Shown in pieces: positions 5,710 through 7,024 of a DNA stretch of 7,024 nucleotides (within the stretch, counting starts at the first letter, position 1; every line of letters begins with the position of its first letter). The stretch spans positions 1 to 7,024 of the forward strand of contig JAOZOT010000179.1 in the NCBI GenBank assembly GCA_029933115.1, in the 5' to 3' direction. The position numbers and the translations under genes were made by a program. The notes beneath the pieces are model-generated. The model worked only from the letters and a program-made list of their open reading frames with translations, made no database searches and was not told the DNA's origin. The stretch is from Anaerolineae bacterium. Its GTDB lineage: Bacteria; Chloroflexota; Anaerolineae; E26-bin7.

Positions 5710-5771
5710 GGCGCTATGCGCCGGTCGCCCGCCTGCGCAAGCGAGGCGGCACTGTCCACGTGGGCGGACAG
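5710..5771 (-). promoter_or_regulatory. Structured 5' leader of rplI with three stem-loops
   Basis: The leader between the predicted start of transcription (about 5790) and the rplI ATG is about 150 nt. It holds three inverted repeats: CTGTCC/GGACAG (5752-5757, 5766-5771), CCGCCT/AGGCGG (5729-5734, 5744-5749) and GGCGC/GCGCC (5710-5714, 5718-5722). Such leaders on ribosomal protein genes can mediate feedback control, but this one matches no leader I recognise. The repeats are seen directly; the regulatory role is inference. Confidence 0.45.
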
Positions 5772-5796
5772 CCAGCGGAGTGCTTCAGCAGACTTA

Positions 5797-5825
5797 ATCA
5801 TACACCAAAACAGCCTAAAACTCAA
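5797..5825 (-). promoter_or_regulatory. Sigma70-type promoter of rplI
   Basis: On the - strand TTGAGT (5825-5820) and TATGAT (5802-5797) are separated by exactly 17 bp. This fits a housekeeping promoter for the rplI and zinc-ribbon pair, and it means rplI is not co-transcribed here with upstream rpsF/ssb/rpsR genes. Confidence 0.7.
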
Positions 5826-5888
5826 GTTCAGACGGCCGAGACGTGCAACTCGTGCCGTGCAGCAGAGAAATCAGCGTTCCCTGGGTCT

Positions 5889-5916
5889 TTGTATTTCCTG
5901 TAAAGTGTGGTATAAT
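5889..5916 (+). promoter_or_regulatory. Extended -10 promoter of the SH3b lipoprotein gene
   Basis: TATAAT (5911-5916) is preceded by TGG (5908-5910), giving the extended -10 form TGnTATAAT. The best -35 is TTGTAT (5889-5894) with a 16-bp spacer, which is weak, as is common for extended -10 promoters. It diverges from the rplI promoter and leaves a leader of about 60 nt. Confidence 0.7.
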
Positions 5917-5981
5917 ACGGGCCGACTTCCTGAAACGTGCTGTACCGGTCAGACTGCTTGAGAGGAGAATGAGAACAGTAT

Positions 5982-6914
5982 ATGAATAAATCCCTGTTGG
6001 TTATCCTCATTGGAGTGTTGGTTTTAGGAGGAGTGCTAGGGTGTCTGGGATGTCCGCTCACCTCGTTGATTGCCAGAGCTCCGACGCCGGCGCCGGTGCC
6101 CACCAGGACGCCTAAGCCAACTTTCACCCCACCTCCAACGGCTACTGACACGCCTATCCCTACCAACACACCCAATGTGCCCCCGACTGATACCCCCTCT
6201 GCGCCGCCCACCCCTGTTCCCACACCGACCTCCATCTCCCAGCCGGAAGCCACAGTAGCGGTCAAAGCCCTGAATGTGCGCTCTGGTCCTGGCACAAACT
6301 ACAGCAAAGTCAAACAGGTGAAAGAAGGGGAGAAATTAAAAGTCATCGGGCGGACGGAGGCCGGTGATTGGCTGAAGATAGTGACCGGCGACGGCCAGGA
6401 GGGTTGGGTGGCGGCAGAGTTTGTGACCGTCAACGCCGACCTGGGGCCGGTGGCCGTGGCCCAGGCTCCACCCACACCCACTCCGCTGCCGGCGACGCCT
6501 ACCCCCACCCCGGCACCGCCCACACCCACGCCGCCTCCCCAGCCGACGGCAACGCCCAGGCCAGCCTACCGCTACAGTATAGGCCGCATAGGATGTACGC
6601 CCAACTGCGGAACCTCTGGGGCAAAAGGTACAGTCTACACCGACCGAGCTGGTAGTGGAAGGGTAAACGGCGTCTACGTCAAAGTCTGGGCCGATGGTTG
6701 GGAAGGAGCCTGGTCCAATCAAACATACGATGGCACCTGGCAAGTGCTTTTTGGGCCTGGGCCAAGAGGTGGAAAGTGGTACGCTGCTGTTTACTCGCAC
6801 GACAAAAAGGAACAGCTTTCAGAGATAGCCGAGTTTACCACCGACTGGGAGCCATGCGAACCGAACTCGGGCGGCTGCCAATGGGCAGAGGTGGATTTCG
6901 TAGGCAACTGGTAG
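5982..6914 (+). CDS. SH3b-domain lipoprotein with Thr/Pro linkers
   Basis: A predicted membrane-anchored extracellular protein of 310 residues. MNKSLLVILIGVLVLGG leads to a lipobox V18-L19-G20-C21, so C21 would be lipidated. Residues about 33-88 are a Thr/Pro-rich linker. Residues about 90-150 form a bacterial SH3 domain (VKALNVRSGPGTNYSKVKQV with the ALNVRSGPG signature, then GDWLKIV and GWVAAEFV), a fold that usually binds cell-wall peptides or glycans. A second TPTPTP linker (about 162-194) joins a C-terminal domain (196-310) with GAKGTVYTD, VNGVYVKVWADGWEGAWS, FGPGPRGGKWYAAVY and WAEVDFVGNW. Four cysteines (C205, C209, C292, C299) could form two disulfides. The C-terminal domain resembles domains I recall from Chloroflexota surface proteins but has no function I can name. 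The best Shine-Dalgarno (AGGAG 5963-5967) is 14 nt from the ATG, longer than usual. The lipoprotein signal supports the start anyway. Confidence 0.85.
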   Translation: MNKSLLVILIGVLVLGGVLGCLGCPLTSLIARAPTPAPVPTRTPKPTFTPPPTATDTPIPTNTPNVPPTDTPSAPPTPVPTPTSISQPEATVAVKALNVRSGPGTNYSKVKQVKEGEKLKVIGRTEAGDWLKIVTGDGQEGWVAAEFVTVNADLGPVAVAQAPPTPTPLPATPTPTPAPPTPTPPPQPTATPRPAYRYSIGRIGCTPNCGTSGAKGTVYTDRAGSGRVNGVYVKVWADGWEGAWSNQTYDGTWQVLFGPGPRGGKWYAAVYSHDKKEQLSEIAEFTTDWEPCEPNSGGCQWAEVDFVGNW

Positions 6915-7024
6915 GGCGTGATGCGCAGTTCCAGAGAGGACAGGGGGCGGAATCCCCGCGCCTGGGTTGGGCCGGATTACCGAACTATTTTCTTAACCTT
7001 CATGAGCTCCGGGCACCCTCCCGC
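6915..7024. other. Non-coding tail of the window
   Basis: I see no gene, promoter or convincing terminator here. GGGG/CCCC (near 6945-6958) is a 4-bp inverted match without a T-run and is too weak to call. Confidence 0.4.

Noticed and set aside
5640..5825. 62-residue N-terminal extension of L9
   Set aside because: L9 family proteins start at MEVLLIESV. The extension covers the promoter -10 and the hairpin leader, and GGAGGA marks the internal ATG.
5828..6295. - strand Gly/Val-rich open frame
   Set aside because: Its VGVGVG composition is the reverse complement of the Thr/Pro linker of the lipoprotein gene.

Overview
The window looks like chromosomal DNA from a member of the Chloroflexota, most likely an Anaerolineae-type lineage. 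This is inferred from three things: a lipoprotein with long Thr/Pro (TPTPTP) linkers around an SH3b domain, a secreted beta-sandwich protein ending in an IYLPLTVK-type tail, and dispersed palindromic repeats with a GCGACTTCAGTCGC-like core. I believe all three are common in that phylum, but I could not run a search to confirm it. I see no rRNA, tRNA, CRISPR array, phage gene or full-length insertion sequence.

Layout. Positions 1-358 hold no gene. They contain a small MITE-like element (11-127) with 14-bp terminal inverted repeats and an abutting 5-bp direct repeat, followed by a run of perfect or near-perfect hairpins (161-290). Next are two genes that overlap by 4 bp on the + strand: a GT-B-like glycosyltransferase (359-1447) and a GH130-family mannoside phosphorylase/mannosidase (1444-2622). 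A strong sigma70-type promoter (2712-2740) follows and drives a secreted multi-domain beta-sandwich protein (2856-4550), which is closed by a 13-bp-stem terminator (4571-4603). A degenerate copy of the palindromic repeat (4614-4659) lies in the convergent gap.

On the - strand, a well-formed promoter (5825-5797) with a roughly 150-nt structured leader precedes rplI (ribosomal protein bL9, 5639-5190). Downstream in the same direction is a small two-CxxC zinc-ribbon-like protein (5107-4745). Diverging from rplI, an extended -10 promoter (5908-5916) precedes a lipoprotein with an SH3b domain and a Cys-containing C-terminal domain (5982-6914). The last 110 bases carry nothing I can assign.

How the parts relate. 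The GT/GH130 pair probably acts on a mannose-containing glycan or oligosaccharide, one gene building and the other cleaving or phosphorolysing. The two exported proteins are envelope components with binding-type rather than catalytic domains. The rplI pair is housekeeping. I found no clear new multi-gene system. The most interesting material is the repeat structure at 6-290, the C-terminal tail of the secreted protein, and the small genes and leaders of unknown role.
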